A DNA stretch of 64,000 nucleotides, taken from Lolium rigidum. Taxonomy: Eukaryota > Streptophyta > Magnoliopsida > Poales > Poaceae. Shown one piece after another: positions 33,781-45,572 of this stretch. Location: the NCBI RefSeq assembly GCF_022539505.1, contig NC_061514.1, positions 39,089,769 through 39,153,768 on the forward strand, in the 5' to 3' direction. The notes below the pieces were generated by a model. That model was not told where the DNA came from, searched no databases, and worked only from the letters and a program-made list of their open reading frames with translations. The position numbers were made by a program, and so were the translations under genes. Position 1 is the first letter of the stretch; each line of letters opens with the position of its first letter.

Positions 33781-34669
33781 AAAGGGTGCAAATCGATGCA
33801 CAACAACACTAGAAATAATTCACACCGAGATATGTGGATCATTTCCTGTGAAAAGTGTGGATGGCTATGATTCGTTCATAACATTCACAAATGATTACTC
33901 CCGATATGGTTATATTTATCCAATAAAACAAAGAATAGAAGCGTTGGATAAATTCAAAATATTTAAAGCTGAAGTTGAAAATCAGCATGATAAAACAATA
34001 AAGATAGTCAGGTCTGATCGTGGAGGGGAGTACTACGGTCGACATACTCCATATGGCCAAGTCCCTGGACCTTTTGCAAGGTTTCTACAGGAGACTGGAA
34101 TAGTCGCCCAGTACTCGATGCCGGGCGAACCCCAGCAGAATGGGGTAGCTGAAAGGCGCAACCGTACCCTTATGGATATGGTGCGTAGTATGATGAGCTA
34201 TTCCACCCTACCATTGGGATTGTGGATTCACGCGTTAAAAACCGCTATTCACATTCTAAACAGAGTACCAAGCAAATCGGTGCCCAAAACGCCGTATGAG
34301 CTATGGACAGGGAGAGTGCCTTCTCTAAACCACCTGAAAGTGTGGGGGAGCCCTAATGAGGACAAATTATTCAATCCAAATATTGCAAAGTTAGATACCA
34401 AAACAGTCAGCTGCCATTTTATTGGCTATCCTGAAAAGTCAAAAGGTTATCGTTTCTACTGTCCAGAGAAATACACAAAGTTTGTGGAAACGAGACATGC
34501 TATCTTCTTAGAAGACGAAATGATGAGGGGGAGCATGGTAGCTCCGAAAATTGATCTTGAGGAGAAAAGGGTGCATGCACCTAATCCGATGACTCAGGAG
34601 CCATTTTTGCGCTACCATGTGCACTTGTACCGACGATCCCTGCGATTGTGGTGCAAGCGCCTGTTGTGA
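33781..34669 (+). pseudogene. Copia integrase
   Basis: Coding continues through [17 protein letters not shown] and [20 protein letters not shown] to [11 protein letters not shown] and [15 protein letters not shown], which carry the DDE residues. It is followed by [15 protein letters not shown] and the C-terminal [14 protein letters not shown] motif. The frame is open from 33848 to a stop at 34669, where the linker to RT is degenerate. Confidence 0.85.
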
Positions 34670-34789
34670 CTCCACCCATGACAATGATGAGTGAAAAGTT
34701 CGGAACCTGTCCGTCAGGAGCCGAATGAACCATTTGTTGAGCATGAAAGGGAGCAACAACAACCACCTCCTGAAAAGTACAAAGCATGA

Positions 34790-36171
34790 CTTGTGGCAAA
34801 AGGATTTACACAAAGAGAAGGGATAGATTACAATGAGATATTTTCTCCGGTCTCATGTAAGGATTCCTTCAGAATCATCATGGCACTAGTTTCACATTTT
34901 GATTTAGAGTTGCATCAAATCGATGTAAAGAGAGCATTTCTAAATAGGGATTTAGAAGAAAATGTCTACATGAAATAACCCAAGGGTTTTATCATGGAAG
35001 GCAAGGAAGAAATGGGATGCCGCCTAAAGAAATCCATTTATGGATTAAAGCAAGCCTCCAGACAGTGGTATCTAAAGTTCAATGAGACAATTAAGAGATT
35101 TGGATTTAAAGAAAATATTGAGGACAATTGCGTTTATGCAAAGTTCAAAAGTGGGAAATATATTTTCCTAATCTTGTATGTGGATGATATTCTGCTTGCT
35201 AGTAGTGATGTTAGTCTACTGCAAGAGACAAAGAAGTTCTTGTCCTCAAATTTTGATATGAAAGATCTTGGTGAAGCGTCATATGTTTTGGGCATAGAAA
35301 TTCACCGAGATAGGAACAATGGAGTATTAGGACTATCGCAAAAGGCTTATTTAGAAAAGATTCTAAGTAAGTATAATATGCATAAGTGTAGTGCCACACC
35401 TGCCCCTATAGTCAAGGGCGACAGCTTTGGGAAACATCGTAGTCCCCAAAATCAATACGAGCTCGATCAAATGAAAGCGGTTCCATATGCTTCGGCTATT
35501 GGAAGCCTACAGTATGCACAAGTGTGCACTCGCCCTGACTTAGCATTTATCACCGGAGTACTCGGTAGATATCAAGAAAATCCAGGTTTTGAACACTGGA
35601 AAATGGTAAAGAATGCATTGGTTATGTGAAAGGCACAAAGAGTTACATGCTAACATACCGAAGATCTGATTCCCTAGAAATAAGAGGGTATTCAGATGTA
35701 GATTTTGCGGGGGATAAAGATGATAGAAAATCCACATCTGGATATGTATTCACCCTAGCAGGGGGAGCTATTTCGTGGCGAAGCTCCAAACAGACCATAG
35801 TTGCATCATCCACGATGTATGCAGAATTTATAGCATGTTATGAAGCCACAGGGAAGGCATTATGGTTAAAGAAATTTATACCCGACTTGAAAGTGGTAGA
35901 TTGTATTGACAAACCGCTAAAGATGTAATGTGACAATGAGCCTGCAGTATTTTATGCTCACAACAACAAGTCGAGTACAACTACGAATCCAATTGAGGTT
36001 AAGTATTATGTTGTGAAACACAAGGTCCAGGATCAAACAATAAGTCTCGAGCATATAAGGACAAAAGATATGCTTGCGGATCCGCTAACGAAAGGCTTAC
36101 CACCCAACGTGTTCACGGAACACGTAGCCGGCATGGGTTTAAGGGAAAGTCTTACCTATCCTGGATCATAA
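34790..36171 (+). pseudogene. Copia reverse transcriptase and RNase H
   Basis: AKGFTQREGIDYNEIFSPV, LHQIDVKRAFLN, KKSIYGLKQASRQWY and the catalytic LYVDDILLAS (about 35173-35202) are RT. SMKG-equivalent, GYSDVDFAGDKDDRKSTSGY, AISWRSSKQT and LADPLTKGLPP (36072-36104) are RNase H and tail. In-frame stops at 34976, 35627 and 35926 and a shift near 35630 inactivate it as read. Confidence 0.88.
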
Positions 36172-36331
36172 GAGGCCCAAAAGTAAAAGAATTTGTTTCA
36201 AAACAGAGAAGTGTATTGTGGTTGTCTGATTCTATCGGCAATAGAGCTGTGACGATGAAACATGCCCTATGGACTGATCCAAAATGAAACGAATAAAGTG
36301 AAAGTATAAAGTTAAAAGAAAAGTTGAGATC

Positions 36332-36605
36332 AAGGGGGAGAATGTTAGTATTGATCTCCACCGCACCAGAGCCCAACGGTCTGGCACGATCCCTTGACCT
36401 CGTCCGCGCCCTGATCGGGGGCGCCCAACCGTTCACTGGTTGGTGGGCCCCTGTCGCCTGTGCTATATATAGAGTGGTGGGGGCGGTGGCACAAATCACG
36501 AGTTTGACCGGAGTGCCACTCGCCCCACCAAACACACCCACCGATCTGGGGTTTGCACAGTGCCGATGGGAAGCCGCCACCACTCCCTCACCCACGCGCC
36601 GCCGC
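36332..36605 (+). repeat. Polypurine tract and left part of the Copia 3' LTR
   Basis: AAGGGGGAGAA (36332-36342) precedes TGTTAGTATTG. The LTR matches 31215-31477 with few changes and is broken at GCCGC (36601-36605) by the Gypsy insertion. Confidence 0.93.
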
Positions 36606-38119
36606 TGATGACCCACAAGTATAGGGGGTGTATCGTAGTACTTTCGATAAATAAGAGTTTCGAACCCAACGAGGAGCAGAAGGTGTTGACAAGCAGTTTC
36701 GATGAAGGATTCACTGTAAATGCTCACGGACAAGTATTCGGGGGTTTTGATATTGCCAGATAAATAAAGTACAAGTAAATAAAATGCGAGAGAAATAATT
36801 GCAGCGAGTGGCCCAATCCTTTTTAGCACAAAGGACAAGCCGGTTTGTTTACTTATAATGACCAAACGTTCCTGAGGACACATGGGAATTTTAGTCTAGT
36901 GCTTTCGCTACATACAGCTGATTAATCTTCATTGTTTTGATAAGTGTTGTGTGGGTGAACCTATGCTAATGCACCGCCCTTCCTAGGACTAATACATACT
37001 TGTGATTATACCCCTTGCAAGCATCCGCAACTACAAGAAAGTAATTAAGATAAATCTAACCACAGACCTTAAACTGCGAGATCCTGCGATCCCTCCCGCA
37101 TCGATATACTAACGGGGCTTAGGTTTACGTCGCTCCGGCAACCCCGCAATTAGCAACCGAATACAAGATGCACTCCCTAGGCCCATAAATGGTGAAGTGT
37201 CGTGTAGTCGACGTTCACACGACACCACTAGAAGAATGACACCACAACTTAAATATCATAACATTGAATATTACTCAACCATAATTCACTACTAGCATTT
37301 AGACTTCACCCATGTCCTCAAGAACTAAACGAACTACTCACGAGACATCATATGGAATACAATCAGAGGTGATATGATGATGAATAACAATCTGAACATA
37401 AACCTTGGTTCAATGGTTTCACTCAATAGCATCTACAACAAGTATAGAATAACACCGGGAGAGTTTCCCCTATCAAACAATCAAGATTTAACCCGAATTG
37501 CTACAGCGATGACGAGGTGCAGCGGTGGTGATGGCGGTGTAGATGGTGGAGATGATGATGATGATGATGGAGATGATGTCCCGCTCGATGACGATGGCGA
37601 TGGCGTCGATTTCCCCCTCCGGGAGGGAATTTCCCGGCGGATTCCTGCCCGCCGGAGAGCTCTTTTCTCTCTCGGTGTTCTCCGCCCCGCGAGGCGGCCG
37701 TAACCCTTCGTGAGGTCCTCTCCGTGGCTTAGGTTTTCGGGACGAAGGAGTACGCGAAGAAAAGGAGGCGAAAGGGGCTGTGGGGCCCCCGGAGCACAGG
37801 GTGGCGCGGCCGAGCCTTGGGCCGCGCCGCCCGTGGTCCGGGCCCACGATGGCTCCTCTCCGCTCCCCCTTTTGGCTCCCTCCGTCATCTGGAAAAATAG
37901 GAATTTACGTGAAATTCCCTTCCACAGCTTGATCTTCCGAAATATTGCGTTCGACGGTGCTTTTTCCAGCAGAATCCTCGGCTCCGGTGCTTGATCCTCC
38001 AATGATGATGAAACATGCAAAATAGATGAAATAACATAAGTATTGTGTCCCAATATGAAATATATCAATGAATAACAGCAAATTATGATACAAAATAGTG
38101 ATGCAAATTGGACGTATCA
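36606..38119 (-). repeat. 3' LTR of the Athila-group element
   Basis: 1514 bp; partner 45573-47088. A GAT-rich run near 37546-37590 encodes a poly-Asp frame and is not a gene. Many of the differences from the partner are at CAG/CTG sites (for example CCGAG at 37810 against CCAGG at 46779). Confidence 0.93.
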
Positions 38120-39891
38120 ACTCCCCCAAGCTTAGACCTCGCTTGTCCCCAAGCGAAACTGAGCTCGATAAACGAGACCACATGTTTATGGAGTGAAGAG
38201 TCGATAAATAAAATACGGACAAGAAGCATCATATTCATTCACACAAGACATTCTAGTAAACAACTTCCTCATATAACTCATCTTGAAATAAGTAAAGAGA
38301 AATCACAAGTAAAGGTGCATAAGAAATCATAATTGGTGATGGCAAACTTTGTTCTTGGTCAGAGAACTACTAACGGATTGTACTTCTAAGCAAAGCTTTC
38401 ATATTAGAATTTATAGCTGAGCCTTCATATTTAAGCATAACAATCTCCTCATAATCATTGATAACTTCAAAGTCATATTCATTCAGATAAAATTGGTACT
38501 AAACAAGAAAGTATAAGAGACATGATTAATCTGGATCACAAGCATAAATGATTGGTTCACAACAACTCAATTGCTTGCTTGAGATAGAGGGAAATAGGTT
38601 TACTGACTCAACATAAAAGTAAAAGACAGGCCCTTCGCAGAGGGAAGCAGGGATTAAATCATGTGCTAGAGCTTTTCAAGTTTTGAAATCATATAAAGAG
38701 CATAAAAGTAAGATTTTGAGAGGTGTTTGTTGTTGTCAACGAATGGTAGCGGGCACTCAAACCCCCTTGCCAAACGAACCTTCAAAGAGCGGCTCCCATG
38801 AGGGACGGCATTTCTACCAGCAAGGTAGATCATCCCCCTTCTCTTTTGTTTACACATGTATTTTAGTTTTATTTAGGATGACACTCCCCCCAACCTTGGC
38901 TTTCTCAATCCATGGCTAACCGAATCCTCGGGTGCCTTCCAACATTCACATACCATGGAGGAGTGTCTATTGCAAAATTAAGTTGCTTACTGATGAATCA
39001 GAGCAAAACATGTGAAGAGAATTATTAATGAAGGTTATTAATTGAGGCTGGGAACCTCATTGCCAGCTCTTATTGCAAAATTATTGGATAAGCGGATGTG
39101 CCGCTAGTCCATTGGTGAAAGTCCGCCCAACAAGATTGAAAGATAAAACACCACATACTTCCTCATGAGCTATAAAACATTGACACAAATAAGGAGTAAT
39201 AGTTTGAATAATTTAAAGGTAGCACATGAAGTATTTACTTGGAATGGCAGAAAATACCATGTAGTAGGTAGGTATGGTGGACACAAATGGCATAGGTTTG
39301 GTCTAAGGTTATGGATGTATGAGAAGCATTCCCTCTCGATACAGGTCTTTGGCTAGCAAGGTTTGATAGCAAGCATAAAGTTGAGGGAAACAAACAAATA
39401 TACATATGATAGAAACAATCATGCATCTTTCTCATAAGCACAAGCAATTTTAACTTTAGAATACTAAGCATAGAGATAATAGAGTAATATATCTAAGTGT
39501 ATTTCTCTCTTTATTAAACATCAAGATGTTGTTGCTATTGACCAATGCTAAGTTTGCCAAAACCAAATAGATTTACTTGATGCTCCCAAAGTGATATCAA
39601 TACTCATGTCAAGAGTAATCATATAATGGAGATTGCAAACTAAAATAAGGTGTGCAAAAAGTAAATGATAAGACTTCTCATTAATATTCCATAACGATAA
39701 CTCACACCAACGGATACATAGATAACTAACTAAGAGAGATACTTCCACATTGCATACTATTCCATATGATAACTTCCCTACTCATGATATGACACTACTT
39801 GATAGTAAAAGATAAAGGTGGTGATGATATGATACCGCGGCACTCCCCCAAGCTTGGAACAAACCAAGGGGATGCCAATACCGATGATGAA
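38120..39891 (-). other. 3' noncoding internal region shared with the non-autonomous elements
   Basis: No gene. In reverse complement it aligns by eye with 8590-9190 and 63540-64000: the block ending in TTATTTGTGTCAATG, the CACTCCTCCATGG unit and the CGGTTAGCCATGG unit are all present. AAGCTTGGGGGAG directly before the LTR (38120-38134, complement) is the polypurine tract. Confidence 0.75.
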
Positions 39892-40392
39892 TTACTCCTT
39901 CGGTGATGATGGTGAATCTTTGTCGTCATCAGACTTCCATGGAAGAGGCCCTCCATCAACAAAAGACATCTTGGTCTCCGGAAACCCGAAACTAGCAGCA
40001 TGACTTATGCGCTTAAACCTGTTTTCATACTCACGGCTTTGATTATGAACGTCATAGAGTTGAGCTTGGAGTTTGTTGGTGGTGTCGTGAAGTGAGAAGA
40101 TATCGTCCCACAACTTTGCAGTCTCCTTCTTGTGCCCATCAATGAGTTCAGACACAATCTTGTGAAAGATATCCACTTCACGCTCAGCCATCTTCTTGTA
40201 GTTGAAAACCTATTGTTCCAGTTTCTCCATCCCGTCTTCCAAGCTCCCTTCTCCCTTAGGACCCTGGACATCTTTGATCTGCAACTCTCCATCCACGAGC
40301 TGCAACTCTTTGGGGTGCATCTTCAGCTCGTTCATGTACGGGTTGACGACGTCCTCAAAGAAGTTGTCCTTCTGAGTTCCCGACGAAGACAT
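39892..40392 (-). pseudogene. Third ORF of the Athila-group element, coiled coil
   Basis: Starting at MSSSGTQKDNFFEDVV, the frame runs for 60 codons to a TAG at 40212-40210 and continues in the same frame (VFNYKK, then MAEREVDIFHKIV) to the stop at 39892, 166 codons in all. The middle (KETAKLWDDIFSLHDTTNKL and on) has heptad spacing, so a coiled coil is likely. It lies where Athila elements carry an extra, env-like ORF, but it has no signal peptide or membrane segment. Function unknown. The TAG sits where CAG would restore Gln. Confidence 0.65.
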
Positions 40393-40732
40393 GGTGGATC
40401 TAGATCCGAAGCAGATCCTGGCAGAAAACAGCTCGAAACAAAACACGACGAGAAAACGATATTACGGACCTCCAGGGGTCCGGGGGATTATATAGCAAAA
40501 AATTTCACGACAAAAGGAAGGTTCCAGATCGAACCAGAGTCGGAAAGGGGCAACGAGGCGGCCAGACCATAGGTCGGCGCGGCCAGGGTGGGGCCCGCGC
40601 CGGCCTATGGTGGCACGCCCTCGTGCGTCCTTTCCACTCCGTTTCGAACTCGTAATTTTTAATATTTTCTAAAAACAGCAGAAATAATGTTCGGAAAGGT
40701 AAACGCGGACTTTTTATTACCTATACTGTTAC

Positions 40733-42120
40733 CTATTCAAAGTCCAGTTCTGGCGGACTGTCAATTTGTCCTTTGATGAAAGCCTCCGGTGTTTCCACTT
40801 GAATAATATCAACATCAACATTATAAGAATCACCCGAGATATAATGCTTGAGTCTTTGTCCATTCACCACTTGTGTGGCATTGCCTTGGAGAGAGCTAAT
40901 TTTAATTGCTCCCGAACGATACACCTCCTCAACAACATATGGTCCTTCCCACTTCGAGAGTAATTTCCCGCAAAGAATCCGAGACGAGACCGATACAATA
41001 GAACTTGATCTCCAACATTAAATTCTCTTTTGATGATCCTTCTATCATGCCATTTCTTAACTTTTTCTTTAAAGAGTTTAGCATTTTCATAAGCTTCACT
41101 TCTCCATTCATCTAGAGAACTTAATTGCAACAACCTCTTATTACCGGCTAATTTAGGATCTTTATTTAGTTCTCTAACAGACCCAATAAGCTTTGTGCTC
41201 TAGTTCTAAAGGTAAATGACAAGCTTTTCCATAAACCATTTTATAAGGTGACATTCCCATAGGATTTTTATAAGCAGTTCTATAAGCCCATAGTGCTTCT
41301 TTCAATTTGCTAGCCCAATTCCTCCTAGATTTATTAACAGTCTTTCCTAAGATAGCTTTAATCTCTCTATTTGATAATTCTACTTGTCCACTAGTTTGAG
41401 GATGATAAGCAGAAGCAATTCTATGATTAATACCATACTTGGCAAGAGTTTTTCTAAAACCTCCATGAATGAAATGAGAACCTCCATCAGTCATAATATA
41501 TCTAGGTACTCCAAATCTAGGAAATATAATATCTACAAGCATTTTTATAGAGGTCTCACCATCGGCACTTTTTGTAGGTATAGCTTCTACCCATTTAGTA
41601 ACATAATCAACAGCGACAAGTATGTGAGTGTTACCTTCGAAGCGAGGGAAAGGACCCATGAAGTCGAATCCCCAACAATCGAATGGTTCAATAACAAGAG
41701 TATAATTCATAGGCATTTCATTGCGTCTAGAGATATTACCAACTCTTTGACATTCATCACAAGATAGAATAAATTTCCTTGCATCTTTGAAGAGTGTTGG
41801 CCAATAAAAACCTGATTGTAGAACCTTTTGCGCGGTTCTATCTCCAGCGTGATGTCCTCCATAAACACTACCATGACATTTATTCAATATCTCCTGTTGT
41901 TCATATTCAGGAACACATCTTCGCATAATACCATCCACTCCTTCTTTATATAAGTGTGGGTCATCCCAAAAATAATGCCTCAAGTCATAAAAGAATTTCC
42001 TCCTTTGCTGAGCTGAAAAGGTTGGAGGCAAATACTTCGAAACAATAAAGTTAGCATAATCCGCATACCAAGGGCTCTCTCGCGAGCTCACCTTTATTAC
42101 AGCCAATTGTTCATTTGGAA
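40733..42120 (-). pseudogene. Athila-group integrase
   Basis: The 310-residue frame 42106-41174 holds the zinc region ([23 protein letters not shown]) and the catalytic core with [21 protein letters not shown] and [12 protein letters not shown] as the DDE triad. The C-terminal part (FKEKVKKWHDRR, FNVGDQVLLYRSRL) follows in another frame at 41133-40864 and reaches 40733. Breaks lie near 41170 and 40930. Confidence 0.88.
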
Positions 42121-42207
42121 AACTATCATTAACAGAACAGGATCATAAGCAATATTTTCCAATCTAGACAAATTATCAACAACAGGATTATCAAGCACCT
42201 TTCCTAT

Positions 42208-43660
42208 CTATAATATGTAAATCAAATTCTTGCAACGAAGTACCCATCTAATAAGCCATGGCTTAGCATCTTTCTTTGTCATAAGGTATCTAATTGCAGC
42301 ATGATCAGTATGAATTGTAACTTTCGAATCAACAATATAGGGTCTAAACTTATCACAAGCAAAGACTACAGCTAACAATTCCTTTTCGGTTGTAGCATAA
42401 TTTCTTTGAGCGAGCATCAAGAGTCTTACTAGCATAATGAATAACATTTAATTTTTTATCTACCCGCTGTCCAAGGACAGCGCCTACGACGAAAATCACT
42501 AGCATCACACATAATTTCAAAAGGCAAATTCCAATCGGGAGGTTCAACTACGGGAGCAGCTTGTTAAGGCTTTCTTTAGAGTTTCAAAAGCTTCCTTACA
42601 ATCATCATCAAAAACAAAAGGTACATCTTTTTGAAGAAGATTAGTAAGAGGCTTTGAAATTTTAGAGAAATCTTTAATAAATCTCCTATAAAACCCAAAG
42701 CATGACCAAGAACACTACGAATACCTTTAACATCCCTCGGATAGGGCATCTTCTCAATTGCTTCAACTTTAGCTCTATCAACTTCAATACCTCTCTCGAA
42801 ATTTTATGTCCCAATACAATTCCTTCATTAACCATAAAGTGGCATTTCTCCCAATTAAGAACAAGGTTAGTTTCTTCACATCTCTCGCAAAACTTTATCG
42901 AGGTTTCGCAGGCAATTATCAAAAGAATTCCCATAGACAGAAAAATCATCCATGAACACCTCTACAATACTTTCGCAAAAACCATGAAAAATAGCAGACA
43001 TGCATCTTTGAAAAGTAGCAGGAGCATTACATAAACCAAAAGGCATACGCCTATAAGCATAAGTTCCATAAGGACAAGTAAACGTGGTTTTCTCTTGATC
43101 TTTAGCTTTAACGAAGAATTTGTGAAAACCCGAATAGCCATCAAGAAAGCAAAAATGAGTATTTTTAGATAACCTTTCTAGCATTTGATCAATAAAGGGT
43201 AAAGGGTAATGATCTTTCTTAGTAACTTTATTAACTTTTCGAAAATCAATGCACATTCTATAACCTACAACTATTCTTTGAGGAATAAGCTCATCATTAT
43301 CATTAGGCACAACAGTCATTCCTCCTTTCTTAGGAACACAATGCACGGGTCTAACCCATCTACTATCAGCAATAGGATATATAATACCAGCCTTCAAGGA
43401 GTTTTAATACCTCGTTCCTTACCACTTCCTTCATCTTCGGAATTAGACGACGTTGATGTTCAACAACAGGCTTTGCATCATCTTCCATATTAATAGCATG
43501 TTGGCAAATAGAAGGAGAAATCCCTTTCAAATCATCAAGAGTATAGCCAATAGCTCCTCGGTGTTTCTTCAATATTTCCAATAACCTTTCTTCCTCAATC
43601 TCCGAAAGCTTAGAACTAATAATAACGGGATATATTTTCTTATCATCAATATGAGCATAT
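42208..43660 (-). pseudogene. Athila-group reverse transcriptase and RNase H
   Basis: RT motifs: GYRMCIDFRKVNK, HFCFLDGYSGFHK, MPFGLCNAPATFQ and the catalytic FMDDFSVYG (about 42940-42966). RNase H follows ([34 protein letters not shown]). Frame breaks near 42890 and 42805 both fall at CAG-type sites: CAG appears as CGAG in the first and as CG in the second, judged from the conserved reading on each side. They may therefore be sequence errors. Confidence 0.85.
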
Positions 43661-44412
43661 TTAAGATTATCGAGGTAAAGGCTTTAAATCGAAAACAGGA
43701 TCTTCCTTCGGTGGCGGTGTTGTACCCAAATCTTCCACCTGGTAAATCATGCTTGAGAATAGGTTGGCGAAGAAAAATTTCCTCAAGCTCATCTCTTTCT
43801 TTCCTAAAAGCTTCACTTTCACTATTCTCCAAATGTTGCTGCAAGGGATTATTAGGAACAAGAACAATAGATGCACACTGCTCCATTTTAAAATCATTAC
43901 TAGGCAAGTCAACTTTATAAGGAGTTTTGGTAAATTTAGAAAAGTTAAATTCATAAGGTTCACCAAGCAAATCTAGTCAAAATTTTCTCTTTCTTACAAT
44001 CTATAATAGCTCCACAAGTATTTAGAAAAGGTCTACCAAAAATGATAGGACAATGATCACTAGCAGCAGAACCAAGTACCAAAAAGTCAGCAGGATATTT
44101 AATCTTACCACATAGAACTTTCACATCTCGAACAATACCAATTGGAGAAACAGTTTCTCTATTAGCCAAATGAATAACCACATCAATATCTTCAAGTTCA
44201 CAAGAACCAATTTCGTGCATAATCTCCGTGTAAAGCTCACAAGGAATAGCACTAACACTTGCACCAATATCACATAAACCATAATAGCAATGATCACCAA
44301 TTCTAACAGATAGCATAGGAACACTAACTTGTTTGGATTTATTAGGGTGTGAAACAATATTAGAAGCATCTTCACGTAAAATAATATGACCATCCTCCAC
44401 ATTTTCAGTCAC
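43569..44412 (-). pseudogene. Athila-group protease and linker to RT
   Basis: The frame 44412-43960 contains the protease motif YGLCDIGASVSAIP (D-I-G-A-S in place of D-T-G-A) and IIFGRPFLNTCGAIID at its end. From 43970 to 43569 a linker rich in Lys/Glu connects to RT in overlapping frames. Confidence 0.8.
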
Positions 44413-44574
44413 AAGATCTTTAACTATAGCAACAAGCGAGGTTCAATTTTAATTTGTTCTTCGGGTTCTTTAGGTTTCTTTTCACTTTTATTAACCGCAC
44501 TAGATATGACAGAGTACTCCTTCATTTTAGCAGGGAAAGGAGTTTTTTCAATATAAGCTTCGGGAATAACATTA

Positions 44575-45458
44575 TCAACGAGTTTCAACCACTACACATT
44601 TGTTTACAGATGAATCAATTTTATCTTTATACGGTTCATGATACTTATCAAAATTCTTCTTCGGCAGTTCATAATGAGAGGCAAAAGCTTTATAAAGATT
44701 TGCAACAATTTGGGAATCAAGACCATATGTAGCACTCATATTGCGGAATTTATCAGTATTCATAAAAGCTTCAATGCATTTATAATCATAAGTTATACCT
44801 GATTCTCTATCTTTGTCATTCTCCCATCCTTCAGTATTTTCTTGGATCCGATCAAGAAGATCTCTTTTAAACTCTTCATTCTTGCGTGTAAATGATCCAG
44901 AACAAGAAGTATCCAGCAAGGTCTTGTCTTGAAAAGAAAGTCTTGCATAAAAATTATCAATAATAACATTACCAGGAAGCTCATGAATGGGGCATTTGAG
45001 CATTAAAGACTTCAATCTCCCCCAAGCTTGGGCAATACTCTCTCCATCATGAGGCCAGAAATTATATATGCGGTTCCGATCTTTGTGAATTTCACTTGGA
45101 GGATAAAATTTGGAATAAAATAAAGGCACTATGTCCTCCCAATCAATAGAATCACCATTCTTCAAGCAATTTATACCGGTGCGCCGCTTACTGCATACAG
45201 CGATATAGTGAATAGTTTCTTCCTAACTTCATTCATAGAAATACCTGCACATTTGAATAACCCGCATAATTCATGCAAAAACAATAAATGATCACCGGGA
45301 TGGACAGTTCCATCCCCTTCATAGCGGTTATCCATAACACGTTCAATAATTTTCATAGGTATTTTATATGGTACTACTTCCCGACACGGCGCTTCATCCA
45401 CTACCGTTGCAGTAGTAGTAGATTTCCCAAATAGAAATTGAAGAGAGGATCTCTCCAT
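44575..45458 (-). pseudogene. Athila-group gag
   Basis: Begins MERSSLQFLFGK at 45458 and passes DHLLFLHELCGLFKCAGIS, then in the next frame WEDIVPLFYSKFYPPSEIHKD and ESIAQAWGRLKSLMLKCPIHELPG, the retrotransposon gag core. The shift lies near 45165-45171. The C-terminal part has no obvious zinc knuckle. Confidence 0.85.
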
Positions 45459-45542
45459 AATGATTTATAGCAGCGAGCAGAAATAAAATCAGCACAAACA
45501 AGTAAATTTCCTTACCAATTCCGCTTACCAATAGCGCTTCAC

Positions 45543-45561
45543 TCCCCGGCAACGGCGCCGT
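45543..45561 (-). other. Primer binding site (tRNA-Asp type), minus strand
   Basis: Complement reads ACGGCGCCGTTGCCGGGGA, about 12 nt inside the 5' LTR. Same class of site as at 6525 and 61521. Confidence 0.88.
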
Positions 45562-45572
45562 GAAAATAGTCT

